Source of the DNA: Pseudomonas fluorescens NCIMB 11764
Lineage (GTDB): Bacteria > Pseudomonadota > Gammaproteobacteria > Pseudomonadales > Pseudomonadaceae
Direction of reading: 5' to 3'
Length of the DNA: 64,000 bases
Assembly (NCBI RefSeq): GCF_000293885.2
Contig: NZ_CP010945.1
Coordinates: 3,368,001 to 3,432,000, forward strand
A program made the position numbers and the translations under genes. Of the stretch, positions 25,464-35,701 are shown one piece after another. The stretch's first letter is position 1. Each line of letters begins with the position of its first letter. The notes beneath the pieces are model-generated. The model made no database searches. It saw only the letters and a program-made list of their open reading frames with translations, and had not been told where the DNA came from.

Positions 25464-26504
25464 TCAGGCGGATTGGCGGTGACTGCGGCGAAATTCGCCG
25501 GGAGTCTGGCCGCTCCAGCGTTTGAAAGCGCGTTGAAACGCTTCCGCTGAGGCAAAGCCCAGCAGGTAGGCGATTTCACCGAACGCCAGTTCGGTGTCAC
25601 GAATGTAGGTCATGGCCAGGTCGCGACGGGTGTCGTTGAGAATTGCACGAAACTGCGTGCCTTCCTCGGCGAGTTTGCGGCGCAAGGTCCAGGTAGGCAG
25701 CTTCAGGCGTGCCGCCACTTCTTCCAGGTCGGGTTCCCGGCCACCATTGAGCAACGGCCCCAGTAACTGAGTGATGCGTTCACGCAGGCTGCGGGTGCGT
25801 GTCAGTTGTTCCAGTTCCCGTTCACACAGTTGCAACAGGTGCCGCCACGTACTCGGGCAGTGCAGCGGGTTGCGCTGGGCGAGGCTGTCCAGGCTCAGGC
25901 GCAGCTGGTTCTGTTCGGCGCTGAACTGGATTGGGCAATCGCCCAGCACCGCATAAGCGTCGTGGTAATCCGGTTCGTCGAATTCGATTTCGATGCGTTC
26001 GGCGCTCAAGGGAACAGGGCTGACGCTGGACAATTGCTGCAACCATCCGGCGATGATCGAATCCACCACGAAGCGGTTGTAGGCGTTGTAAGGACTGATG
26101 GAATAGAACCGCAGCCAGGCGCCTTGGGCGTCTTCGTGGAAGCTCGATTGACCGCGATAGTTGGAGCCGTACAAGGCTTCGAAGCGAATCAGGCAACGTG
26201 CCGCTTCCCGTACTGTCGGCGCCTGCGCGGCGGTGACTCCGGCCAGGCCGGCCTGGCTCAGACGGCTGAGCTGGCCCATGCGCAAACCCAGCGCCGGGTT
26301 GTCGGTCAGTTGAATCGCGCCGTGGCCCAGGCGCATGTAACGCGGGATCGACAGCCGGGCGCAGGCTTCGCCAAGCCGCGCGGGGTCGAGGCCATACTGG
26401 TCGAGCAGGGGCTGAGGATCGATGCCGTGACTGCGCACCGCGTCGGCCAGGCTATGAACAAAGCCGACCGACAAATCGCCCAGACGCATCGGCAACGGTT
26501 TCAT
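25464..26504 (-). CDS. AraC-family regulator with arabinose-binding-like N-terminal domain
   Basis: The 346-residue protein has the N-terminal ligand-binding domain of the OruR/ArgR-like AraC group (residues about 20-210, with LGLRMGQLSRLSQAGLAG) and a C-terminal AraC helix-turn-helix pair (about 245-340; LEEVAARLKLPTWTLRRKLA and IAYLLGFASAEAFQRAFKRW). Regulators of this type often control neighbouring catabolic genes such as lipid or amino-acid genes; here the candidates are the nitrilase-like gene just upstream (its stop lies 3 bp before this start) and fadH further on. The effector is unknown. Confidence 0.85.
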   Translation of the reverse strand: MKPLPMRLGDLSVGFVHSLADAVRSHGIDPQPLLDQYGLDPARLGEACARLSIPRYMRLGHGAIQLTDNPALGLRMGQLSRLSQAGLAGVTAAQAPTVREAARCLIRFEALYGSNYRGQSSFHEDAQGAWLRFYSISPYNAYNRFVVDSIIAGWLQQLSSVSPVPLSAERIEIEFDEPDYHDAYAVLGDCPIQFSAEQNQLRLSLDSLAQRNPLHCPSTWRHLLQLCERELEQLTRTRSLRERITQLLGPLLNGGREPDLEEVAARLKLPTWTLRRKLAEEGTQFRAILNDTRRDLAMTYIRDTELAFGEIAYLLGFASAEAFQRAFKRWSGQTPGEFRRSHRQSA

Positions 26505-26507
26505 GGC

Positions 26508-27638
26508 TTACAACCAAAGATTCAGCAAGCGCGCGCCACGGACATTTCCACCGACGAAATGCTGGCCGTTGCTGCTGAGAAAGCTCTGCCCGGCGCTGCC
26601 CTGATCCCAGAATTGCCCGCGCAGGAACACACTCACGCCGGCAATGGCCTGGCTGCTGGGCGGTTGAGCGGTCAGTGTCAGGCGATGCCAGGCCTGGCCT
26701 TCGCTGAGCTCGCCAGCCTTGAGACTGACGGAGCCGGGCGTCGACAAACCTTTGTAACCGCGCCATGGCTTGTCCCAGGTCCCGCGACCACTGACGAACG
26801 CCGGTACCGCGACCAACTGCGCACCCTGATCGTCGAGTTTGCGGTAGTTGCCCGGGTACCAACTGTCGCTACCGATCAGCACGCCCAGACGGCCGGCCGG
26901 GGTGTCGACGACGCTGAGCGTGTGTTCGCCATTTGCTTCGATTACATCATGCTCGGCGAAAATCGGGTGCATCTGGCGCTGTGGCTGGCCAATCGGCAGA
27001 CCATCGCGACCGAACACCACGCTGCTGTTGTACAGCGCGCCGCGACCGATTTTCAGGGTGCCGTCGATGATGCTCGGCTCAGGCAGCACGATGGAGCCCG
27101 CCACCAGTGTCACGTGAAATTCTTTCGCCAGACCACCGAACAGCGCCTGGTACTCCTTGGCCATGCCTTTGGCTTTCATGCGCAGGTGCGCATCGTCCAG
27201 GCGGTTGTCGCCCTTGGCGCTGATCAGGGCGCGGACGAACTGCAAGGGATTGCTCACCGCCAGCCAGTTCATGGCTTCCTTGATGGTGGTGGCCTGGTAC
27301 AGCTCGTCTTTTTCGCCACTGACCATCAACCAGGTGCCGACATGTTCAGGCAGCACGACGATGGTTTTTTCATTCAACAAGCCCTGTTCCTGGGCTTTCT
27401 GCAGATAGGCCGCGAGTTTGCGGTGCAGGCGTTCGGCGCTTTGATAGTCGGTGGGGAAGAGTTCCGGCTGGATGCCCAGCAGGTTGCCGCGATCGGCAGG
27501 GGTGCCTTGATCGATGGCGAGATCGATTCGCAGGTCCGACAGGTAATGACCCACCGGACGGTCCGCGGCCCACATGGCGTAGGTTGTCAGGGCGGCAATC
27601 AATGCCATGGAGAAAGTCAGGTACAGAAGTTTGCGCAT
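26508..27638 (-). CDS. Nitrilase-superfamily protein lacking catalytic Cys and Lys
   Basis: The 376-residue protein has an N-terminal membrane or signal segment (about 4-25) and a carbon-nitrogen hydrolase domain. The Glu of the Glu-Lys-Cys triad is kept (Glu98 in VVLPEH), but the position of the Lys is Gln222 (RQMH) and the nucleophile Cys is Gly256 in GVLIGSDSWYP. Amidase or nitrilase activity is therefore unlikely by the usual mechanism. It is probably envelope-anchored. It ends 3 bp before the AraC gene and may be cotranscribed with it. Confidence 0.75.
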   Translation of the reverse strand: MRKLLYLTFSMALIAALTTYAMWAADRPVGHYLSDLRIDLAIDQGTPADRGNLLGIQPELFPTDYQSAERLHRKLAAYLQKAQEQGLLNEKTIVVLPEHVGTWLMVSGEKDELYQATTIKEAMNWLAVSNPLQFVRALISAKGDNRLDDAHLRMKAKGMAKEYQALFGGLAKEFHVTLVAGSIVLPEPSIIDGTLKIGRGALYNSSVVFGRDGLPIGQPQRQMHPIFAEHDVIEANGEHTLSVVDTPAGRLGVLIGSDSWYPGNYRKLDDQGAQLVAVPAFVSGRGTWDKPWRGYKGLSTPGSVSLKAGELSEGQAWHRLTLTAQPPSSQAIAGVSVFLRGQFWDQGSAGQSFLSSNGQHFVGGNVRGARLLNLWL

Positions 27639-27827
27639 GGGAAAACAGTCGACGGCCGTTTGCAGGGTTCGCTGACTAGGGTAGGGCTCATGTCGGCGCT
27701 TGCCAAGGGCTGCTGCGCATTTGGATCAATAAGTTGTCAGTTACGGTCATTGAGCGGCCGGGGGAGTGCTCATAGTCTGTTACACAAGACAGAGGGGCGC
27801 CAAAGAGCGCCCACACTTTTTCCGTGA

Positions 27828-29888
<2,061 letters not shown>

Positions 29889-29900
29889 TCACCGCAATCC

Positions 29901-30033
29901 CTGTGGCGAGGGAGCTTGCTCGCGCTCGGCTGCGCAGCAGCCGTAAATCAGTGATGGTGATTAACCTGACACAACACCATTGCTGATAAAAGGAGTCCTT
30001 CGGACTCCAGCGGGCGCAAGCTCCCTCGCCACA
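29901..30033. repeat. REP doublet (REPIN) between fadH and the PLP-dependent gene
   Basis: GTGGCGAGGGAGCTTG at 29903-29918 and CAAGCTCCCTCGCCAC at 30017-30032 are perfect 16-bp inverted copies, each with nearby Pseudomonas REP-type sequence (GCTCGGCTGCGCAGCAGCCG). The centre contains a smaller GGAGTCC-TTC-GGACTCC hairpin. Such pairs are typical intergenic repeats of this genus. Confidence 0.85.
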
Positions 30034-30077
30034 AATTGGCTGCTAAGATGCTGGCTGTTTACCCAGAGCCGGCATCG

Positions 30078-30995
30078 ATGTTTCTCCCTCCCAGTGACTG
30101 GCTACCCCAAGCCCCGCTCGAACCCCTTCGTCTTGATTGGCTAAGCCGATCGAGCATCGAACTCGCCATCCTGCGCCTCGACCAGATCGACCCTCTGATC
30201 AGCGGCAACAAGTGGTTCAAGCTCATCGAACACCTCAAAGCCGCCGACCTCGCCGGTGCCGAAGGCATCATCAGCCTGGGCGGTGCTCATTCCAATCATC
30301 TGCATGCACTGGCGGCTGCCGGCAAACGCTTCGGGTTCAAAACGGTGGGTTTGCTGCGCGGTCATCCGCAAGAAACCCCTACGGTCAAAGACTTGCAAGC
30401 ATTCGGCATGCAGTTGCACTGGCTCGGTTATGGTGGTTATCGCGCGCGGCACGAGGCGGGTTTCTGGGAACCCTGGCGGGCGCAATATCCCGATCTGCTT
30501 CCGGTGCCCGAAGGTGGCGGAGGATTGCCCGGCGCAAAGGGCTGCATGCGGCTGAAGGTGATGGCCAGTGAGCAACTGAACAGTCTGGGCTGGAGCGGCT
30601 ACGACGGTTGGTGGCTCGCCTGTGGAACCGGCACCACGCTGGCCGGCCTGGTGCTGGCCGAAGCGGGGGAGCATCCGGTTTACGGCGCGCTTGCTGTGCC
30701 CGACGACCATGGTGTGGCGCAGCAGGTCGAATCGATTGTGCAAGAAGCAGGCTTGCGCGACCCGGTGTGTGAACTGTTTGACGCCAGTCGCGGCGGCTTC
30801 GCCAAAGTCGATCCGTTGTTACTGGACTTCATCGCGCAGACCGAACAGGCCAGCGGCATTCCCCTCGAGCCGCTGTATACGGGCAAAGCGCTGTTGGCGC
30901 TCAAACAGCACGTCGAGGCGGGTCGATTTGCCAAGGGCACTCGCCTGATCTTTGTCCACACCGGCGGCTTGCAGGGCCGCCGCGGGCTTCAATAA
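30078..30995 (+). CDS. PLP-dependent D-cysteine desulfhydrase / ACC deaminase-like protein
   Basis: The 305-residue protein is a fold-type II PLP enzyme. The Schiff-base Lys is in SGNKWFKL (about residue 48), and the phosphate- and substrate-binding loop is GGAHSNHLHALAAAG. Relatives are D-cysteine desulfhydrase (DcyD) and 1-aminocyclopropane-1-carboxylate deaminase; which substrate applies cannot be told. ATG 30078 starts directly before the family N-terminus FLPPSDWLPQAPLE; ATG 30048 and TTG 30036 are alternatives. It converges on the cytochrome b561 gene. Confidence 0.82.
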   Translation: MFLPPSDWLPQAPLEPLRLDWLSRSSIELAILRLDQIDPLISGNKWFKLIEHLKAADLAGAEGIISLGGAHSNHLHALAAAGKRFGFKTVGLLRGHPQETPTVKDLQAFGMQLHWLGYGGYRARHEAGFWEPWRAQYPDLLPVPEGGGGLPGAKGCMRLKVMASEQLNSLGWSGYDGWWLACGTGTTLAGLVLAEAGEHPVYGALAVPDDHGVAQQVESIVQEAGLRDPVCELFDASRGGFAKVDPLLLDFIAQTEQASGIPLEPLYTGKALLALKQHVEAGRFAKGTRLIFVHTGGLQGRRGLQ

Positions 30996-31002
30996 AAGGC
31001 GT

Positions 31003-31551
31003 TCAACCGCGCTTGGGCATCATCCGCAACAAGGTGTTATCGCCCACCACATAGTGATGATAGAGCCCCGCCACGGCGTGCAGCCCGATCAGCCAATAAC
31101 CGATGGTGCCGCCGAGCACATGCCAGCCTTCGATCTGCCTGGCCAGCGCCTTGTCCTCTGACACCAGCAGCGGCAAGTCAAAGCCATAGAACATCACCTG
31201 ATGCCCCTTGGCACTGGTGACCAGCCAACCGAGGATCGGCATCGCGATCATGAAAATGTACAGCGCCCAGTGCATCAACCTGGCGAGGATGGTTTGCCAG
31301 TGCGGTGAGGCGGGGAAGATCTGCGGTGCCGGGCCGAGGCTGCGGGCGAACAATCTGAGCCAGACCAGCACGAATACAGTCAGCCCCAGCATGAAGTGCG
31401 ATTCGGTGATCAGCGTTCGGCCACCGCTGCCTTTAGGAAAGATCCCGCGAAATTCGATGCAGGCATACACCAGCGCCAGCAGGACCAGCATCAACCAGTG
31501 CAGGGTGATCGAGACGGTGCTGTAGCGTGAATCGGAGTTTTTCCACGGCAT
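31003..31551 (-). CDS. Cytochrome b561
   Basis: The 182-residue protein has four membrane helices with the haem-ligating His residues expected of the bacterial b561 family, in SITLHWLMLVLL, ESHFMLGLTVFV, RLMHWALYIFMI and IGLHAVAGLYHHYV. Members move electrons at the inner membrane, for example as superoxide:ubiquinone oxidoreductases. It ends 7 bp before the convergent PLP-enzyme gene. Confidence 0.92.
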   Translation of the reverse strand: MPWKNSDSRYSTVSITLHWLMLVLLALVYACIEFRGIFPKGSGGRTLITESHFMLGLTVFVLVWLRLFARSLGPAPQIFPASPHWQTILARLMHWALYIFMIAMPILGWLVTSAKGHQVMFYGFDLPLLVSEDKALARQIEGWHVLGGTIGYWLIGLHAVAGLYHHYVVGDNTLLRMMPKRG

Positions 31552-31676
31552 TCGGTGTTCCTCACAGGTCGGGTCAAGCCACCGTTCTTGGTCGACGGTG
31601 CACTTTCACTGTAATCCTGTTTCGCCGGGTTTGCCTGACGCCAGTGGCGGTTCAATGCTCTAGATCAGGTGATCGA

Positions 31677-31720
31677 GCAAAAAAAAGCGCCGCGTTCCCT
31701 TGTAGGAACGCGGCACTTTG
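31677..31720 (-). terminator. Rho-independent terminator after phnX
   Basis: Read on the minus strand, GTGCCGCGTTCC-TACA-GGGAACGCGGCGC is followed by an eight-base T run. It lies 10 bp past the phnX stop codon and closes that unit. Confidence 0.92.
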
Positions 31721-31729
31721 GCTGGTGAA

Positions 31730-32557
31730 TCAGTAGCTTTGCGGCATTTCACCCTTGGCCAGACGCTTGTTGATGTCGGCGATCACTTCCGGCAAATCGG
31801 TGATGGTGTCGATCATGTAGTGCGGGCGCGAACCTTCGAACAGCGCGTGGATACGCTTGCGCTCGCTCGCCAGTTGATCGCTGCCGAGGGCGCGATAACC
31901 TTCGTAGTCAAGGCCCAGCGCGTTGCCCGAGCAGATCAGCGCGACGGTCCACATACCGGCGCGACGGCCCTCGAGAATGCCGGGCACGGTGTCGTCGATC
32001 TTCACGCAAGCAGCAACATCGTCGATGCCCAGGGCGATGACGTTGGCCAACGCCTGAGCCGGCCATGGACGGCCGTTAGGCACTTCGTCGGTAGCCACCA
32101 CGTGATCAGCGATGTAGCCGTTGGTGGCAGCCAGCTCGACCACTTTGTCCATGACCTGTTTCGGGTAACCGGAGCACGAGCCGATCTTGATCCCTTGCTG
32201 GCGCAGGTTGGCAATAGTGTCCAGCGCGCCCGGAATCAGTGCCGAGTGCTCGGCGATTTTCTCGATCTGCAACGGCATGAAGCGCTGGTAGATGGCGGTG
32301 ACGTCATCATCGGTCGGCGTGCGGCCGAATGCCTTGCGATAGCGTTCGGCGACTGCCGGCTGATCGCACAGGGTGCGGATGTGATCCCACTTGCCCATGC
32401 CCATGGGACCACGGGCTTCTTCGATGGACACCTGGACGTCGAATTCGGCGAAGGCCTCGACAAAAATCTGCGTGGGAGCGAAGGAACCGAAGTCGACGAC
32501 GGTACCGGCCCAGTCGAGGATGGCGGCCTGGAGTTTGGTTGGGTTTGTGTAGTTCAT
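31730..32557 (-). CDS. phnX: Phosphonoacetaldehyde hydrolase (phosphonatase)
   Basis: The 275-residue HAD-family enzyme hydrolyses phosphonoacetaldehyde to acetaldehyde and phosphate. The nucleophile Asp is in [12 protein letters not shown], the cap-domain Lys that forms the Schiff base is in GMGKWDHI, and further motifs are [10 protein letters not shown] and [13 protein letters not shown] 32557 gives the family length; an upstream in-frame start adds only seven residues. It follows phnW (about 170 bp, with a REP between) and acts directly after it in the pathway. Confidence 0.94.
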   Translation of the reverse strand: MNYTNPTKLQAAILDWAGTVVDFGSFAPTQIFVEAFAEFDVQVSIEEARGPMGMGKWDHIRTLCDQPAVAERYRKAFGRTPTDDDVTAIYQRFMPLQIEKIAEHSALIPGALDTIANLRQQGIKIGSCSGYPKQVMDKVVELAATNGYIADHVVATDEVPNGRPWPAQALANVIALGIDDVAACVKIDDTVPGILEGRRAGMWTVALICSGNALGLDYEGYRALGSDQLASERKRIHALFEGSRPHYMIDTITDLPEVIADINKRLAKGEMPQSY

Positions 32558-32603
32558 GGTGATCAAATCCTGTGGCAACTGATTAATGAGGAGCTGCTTT
32601 TGG

Positions 32604-32704
32604 TGGGAGCGGCGGTGCGACGATTCGACTTGCTCGCGAAAGCGGTGCAGCGAGCGACATTTATGTTGAATGTCAGTCCGTATTCGCGAGCAAGCCCGCT
32701 CCTC
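32604..32704. repeat. REP doublet between phnW and phnX
   Basis: TTGCTCGCGAA (32630-32640) and TTCGCGAGCAA (32683-32693) are perfect inverted arms inside a larger pair GGGAGCGG / CCGCTCCT, the common P. fluorescens-type REP. It may shift phnX expression relative to phnW by stabilising or attenuating the transcript. Confidence 0.8.
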
Positions 32705-32723
32705 CAGGGGAAATCGGTGTGGT

Positions 32724-33833
32724 TTAGATCTCTAACACTTCCATCTCGCGCAGCACGTCGGCAATCGCCGCCACGGCCGCGTGCATCTCGGTCTGGTTGA
32801 CGTGGCCGATGCAGCCGACGCGGAAGGTTTCGACCTGGGTCAATTTGCCGGGGTACAGAATGAAACCCTTGGCCTTGACGCGTTCGTAGAATTCCTTGAA
32901 CTGGTAGCGCGGGTCTTTCGGCGCGTGAAAAGTGACGATGATCGGCGCCTGGATGGCGGCGGGCAGGAAGCTGCGCAAGCCAAGTTTCGCCATGTCATCG
33001 AGCAACACTTTGCAGTTGTCGGCGTAGCGCTGATGCCGGACCGGCAAGCCACCTTCTTCGTTGTATTGCAGCAGGGCCTCGTGCAGCGCGGCGACCACGT
33101 GGGTCGGCGGTGTGAAGCGCCACTGGCCGGTCTTGGCCATGTAGGTGTGCTGGTCGAAAAGGTCCATCGCCAGCGAGTGCGAGTTACCGGCGGCATTGGC
33201 CAGCGATGCTTTGCGAGCGAAGACGAAACCCATCCCCGGTACGCCTTCCAGGCATTTGCCCGAAGCGGCGATCAGCGCGTCGAACGGCACCTGTTGCGCA
33301 TCCACCGGCAGCGCGCCGAAAGAACTCATGGCGTCGATGATCAGGCGTTTGCCATGTTGCGCAATGACCTGGGCGATTTCCGGCAGCGGGTTGAGGATGC
33401 CGGTGCTGGTTTCGCAGTGAATCAGCGCGACGTGGGTAATGCTGGCGTCGGCCCGCAGCAGACGGTCAACGTCGGCGGCAGTGGTGGGTTCGTCTTCGGC
33501 GGTTTCAAACGTGCTGAAGGAACGGCCGAGCACTTCGCAGATTTTCGCCAGGCGTTTGCCGTAGGCGCCGTTGATCAGCACCAGGACTTTGCCGTCACGC
33601 GGCACCAGCGTGCCGATTGCCGCTTCGACCGCGAAGGTGCCGCTGCCTTGCAGAGGCACGCAGTGGTGGCTGTCGCCGCCGTTGATGATCGCCAGCAATT
33701 GCTCGCAGAGGCTGGCGGTCAGTTGATTGAAGCGGTCATCCCATGAACCCCAGTCGACCATCATCGCCTGGCGGGTGCGGGCCGAAGTCGTCAACGGGCC
33801 GGGGGTGAGCAGGATGGGTTCGGCAGTACTCAT
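32724..33833 (-). CDS. phnW: 2-aminoethylphosphonate--pyruvate transaminase
   Basis: The 369-residue class V aminotransferase converts 2-aminoethylphosphonate and pyruvate into phosphonoacetaldehyde and alanine. The PLP Lys is in [16 protein letters not shown], the start is [15 protein letters not shown], and [12 protein letters not shown] and [12 protein letters not shown] are typical. It is the first gene of the phnWX unit and is read divergently from the LysR gene at 33943, which probably controls it. Confidence 0.95.
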   Translation of the reverse strand: MSTAEPILLTPGPLTTSARTRQAMMVDWGSWDDRFNQLTASLCEQLLAIINGGDSHHCVPLQGSGTFAVEAAIGTLVPRDGKVLVLINGAYGKRLAKICEVLGRSFSTFETAEDEPTTAADVDRLLRADASITHVALIHCETSTGILNPLPEIAQVIAQHGKRLIIDAMSSFGALPVDAQQVPFDALIAASGKCLEGVPGMGFVFARKASLANAAGNSHSLAMDLFDQHTYMAKTGQWRFTPPTHVVAALHEALLQYNEEGGLPVRHQRYADNCKVLLDDMAKLGLRSFLPAAIQAPIIVTFHAPKDPRYQFKEFYERVKAKGFILYPGKLTQVETFRVGCIGHVNQTEMHAAVAAIADVLREMEVLEI

Positions 33834-33874
33834 TCTCGTGTCCTCGCAATCGATGGGATGAAGCTACGGGGCTT

Positions 33875-33907
33875 AAATTGCAATTTGCCGTGCTATCAAT
33901 CAAATTG
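33875..33907. promoter_or_regulatory. Inverted repeat in the phnW/LysR divergent promoter
   Basis: AAATTGCAATTT (33875-33886) is a perfect palindrome, and CAATTTG (33881-33887) is mirrored by CAAATTG (33901-33907) 13 bp away. Being AT-rich, symmetric and located between a LysR gene and its divergent target, this is a good candidate LysR operator. The exact contact sites are inferred. Confidence 0.55.
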
Positions 33908-33942
33908 TTTGTTGTTATGCCAGCCATCAGTGAGGGTTATTC

Positions 33943-34800
33943 ATGAACCTGTTCCAGCTCCGCGCCTTTGATGCGGTGGCCCGCGAGGGCAGCTTCACCC
34001 GGGCCGCCGCGCGGCTGTTCATTAGCCAGCCGGCAGTCACCGGGCACATCAAGGCGTTGGAGGAGCACTACCAGATCACTTTGCTGCGGCGCACCGCCCG
34101 TCGGGTGGAGCTGACGGAGGAGGGCACCAAACTCGCAGCGATCACTCGGGCGATGTTTGGTCTGGCTGAAGAAGCGCAGGTAATGCTGGAGGCCAATCGT
34201 CAGTTGCTCACCGGCCGCCTGGAAGTGGCGGCGGACGGGCCGCACATGGTCATGCCGATGCTGGCCAGTTTGCGCGTGCGTTATCCGGGGATCACCGTGA
34301 ACCTGCGCCTGGGCAATGCCCAGGAAACCCTCGCGGCGTTGTTATCGGAACATGCCGACGTGGCAGTGCTGACGGAGGTCGAGCCGCGCAAGGGTTTGCA
34401 TTTGCAGGCACTGAGCGAGTCGCGGATATGTGCGCTGGTGCCCGCCGGTCATCCGTGGGCACAAAAGTCGAAGGGCGTGCAGCTCAAGGAACTGGATCAG
34501 GTCATCATGGTATTGCGCGAGCCAGGTTCGATCACCCGGCGCACGTTTGATGAAGCCTGTGTTCAGGCCAAGGTAAACCCGCGGGTGTTGCTGGAGCTGG
34601 ACAGTCGCGAGGCCGTGACCGAGGCGGTCGCGGCGCAATTGGGGGTCGGGGTGGTGTCATCGGTGGAAGTCAGCCATGACCCTCGGGTAGCGGCGGTGCC
34701 GATCATGGGTGAGGGATTGGTGAATCGGCACATGATCGGGTGTATGGAGCGGCGCAGGGACTTGAGGTTGATACAGGCGTTTTTCGGGTTGGCGCCGTAG
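33943..34800 (+). CDS. LysR-family regulator of 2-aminoethylphosphonate use
   Basis: The 285-residue protein has a LysR helix-turn-helix (residues 1-60; FTRAAARLFISQPAVTGHIKAL) and a short substrate-binding domain. Its divergent position next to phnW, and the type of LysR seen beside phnWX clusters in pseudomonads, suggest that it activates phnWX with a phosphonate ligand or intermediate. That role is inferred from context. Start ATG 33943 is preceded by a weak GAGGG. Confidence 0.82.
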   Translation: MNLFQLRAFDAVAREGSFTRAAARLFISQPAVTGHIKALEEHYQITLLRRTARRVELTEEGTKLAAITRAMFGLAEEAQVMLEANRQLLTGRLEVAADGPHMVMPMLASLRVRYPGITVNLRLGNAQETLAALLSEHADVAVLTEVEPRKGLHLQALSESRICALVPAGHPWAQKSKGVQLKELDQVIMVLREPGSITRRTFDEACVQAKVNPRVLLELDSREAVTEAVAAQLGVGVVSSVEVSHDPRVAAVPIMGEGLVNRHMIGCMERRRDLRLIQAFFGLAP

Positions 34801-34915
34801 GTGCTGTCTTCTGCAGCTTCTACAAAGGGGCTGCCCACCACCGATTATTTTGTCGTGTTGGGGAGCTTGGATCGTCGCGGGTACCGGTCACTCGTTGTCA
34901 CTTGGACAGTAAGCG

Positions 34916-35620
34916 TCAACGGTTGGTTGTGGATTTCGACGCCGTGGCCACGGTCCCGCTACCGCAATTGATGTACGAAGATTTCTTCAACCAGCGCTGA
35001 TCCGGGTAGTACGAAAACAGCAACTGCCCGTCTTTCATCGAATCAATCAGCTTGTGTGCAATCGCCGGCCGTACCGCCGGGCAGCCCAGGCTTCTGCCGA
35101 TTCGGCCATTGGCCCGTGCAAGCACCGGGCTGACGTAAGGCGCTCCATGAATCACGATTGCCCGGTCAAACGCATTGTCGTTGAAACCCGGCTCCAGGCC
35201 TTCCATGCGCAGCGAATAACCGTTTTGCCCGACATAGCTCTGTTGCGTGCGATACAGCCCGAGACTGGTGGCAAAGCTTTCATTTTGATTGGAGAAATTG
35301 ACGGCCATGTTCTCGCCGCTGTTGCGGCCGTGGGCGACCAGTTCATGAAACAGCAACTTGCGCTTCTTCAAATCGAACACCCACAGGCGCTGTTCGGTCG
35401 AGGGCAGGGAATAATCGATCACCGCAAGTCTTTGGACAGGCGCAGCGCCTTGGGCGATGCTGCATTGCGAGGCGCGAACGGCGAGGTTAATGACGTTGGC
35501 GTTGGCTTTCGGGGCCGCTTTGATGAGGGCGGCCGCGAGCGAATCGGCGTAGGCTAACGGTACGGACATTGCAGTCAATAGCAGGGCCGGCAGCAGATAG
35601 CCAATACGTAGTGGCGCCAT
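34916..35620 (-). CDS. Murein L,D-transpeptidase-domain protein (YkuD_2 type)
   Basis: The 234-residue protein has a signal peptide (about 1-25, ending AYADS) and a catalytic domain with the His and Cys in IVIHGAPYVS and GRIGRSLGCPAVRP. It lacks any peptidoglycan-binding domain. This family is an atypical L,D-transpeptidase group of proteobacteria, probably acting on periplasmic murein. It lies back to back with a second, different L,D-transpeptidase (35702), sharing an 81-bp divergent region. Confidence 0.85.
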   Translation of the reverse strand: MAPLRIGYLLPALLLTAMSVPLAYADSLAAALIKAAPKANANVINLAVRASQCSIAQGAAPVQRLAVIDYSLPSTEQRLWVFDLKKRKLLFHELVAHGRNSGENMAVNFSNQNESFATSLGLYRTQQSYVGQNGYSLRMEGLEPGFNDNAFDRAIVIHGAPYVSPVLARANGRIGRSLGCPAVRPAIAHKLIDSMKDGQLLFSYYPDQRWLKKSSYINCGSGTVATASKSTTNR

Positions 35621-35701
35621 ATAGATGTCTCATCATGTTAAGTTCGAGTCTAGCAGTGCATTGAAAGCCAGGCGTTGAATGCGGGAGATTAAGGATTATC
35701 C

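Noticed and set aside
25806..27827. Long plus-strand frame opposite the AraC and nitrilase-like genes
   Set aside because: It spans two real minus-strand genes and their junction, and has no domain or ribosome site of its own.
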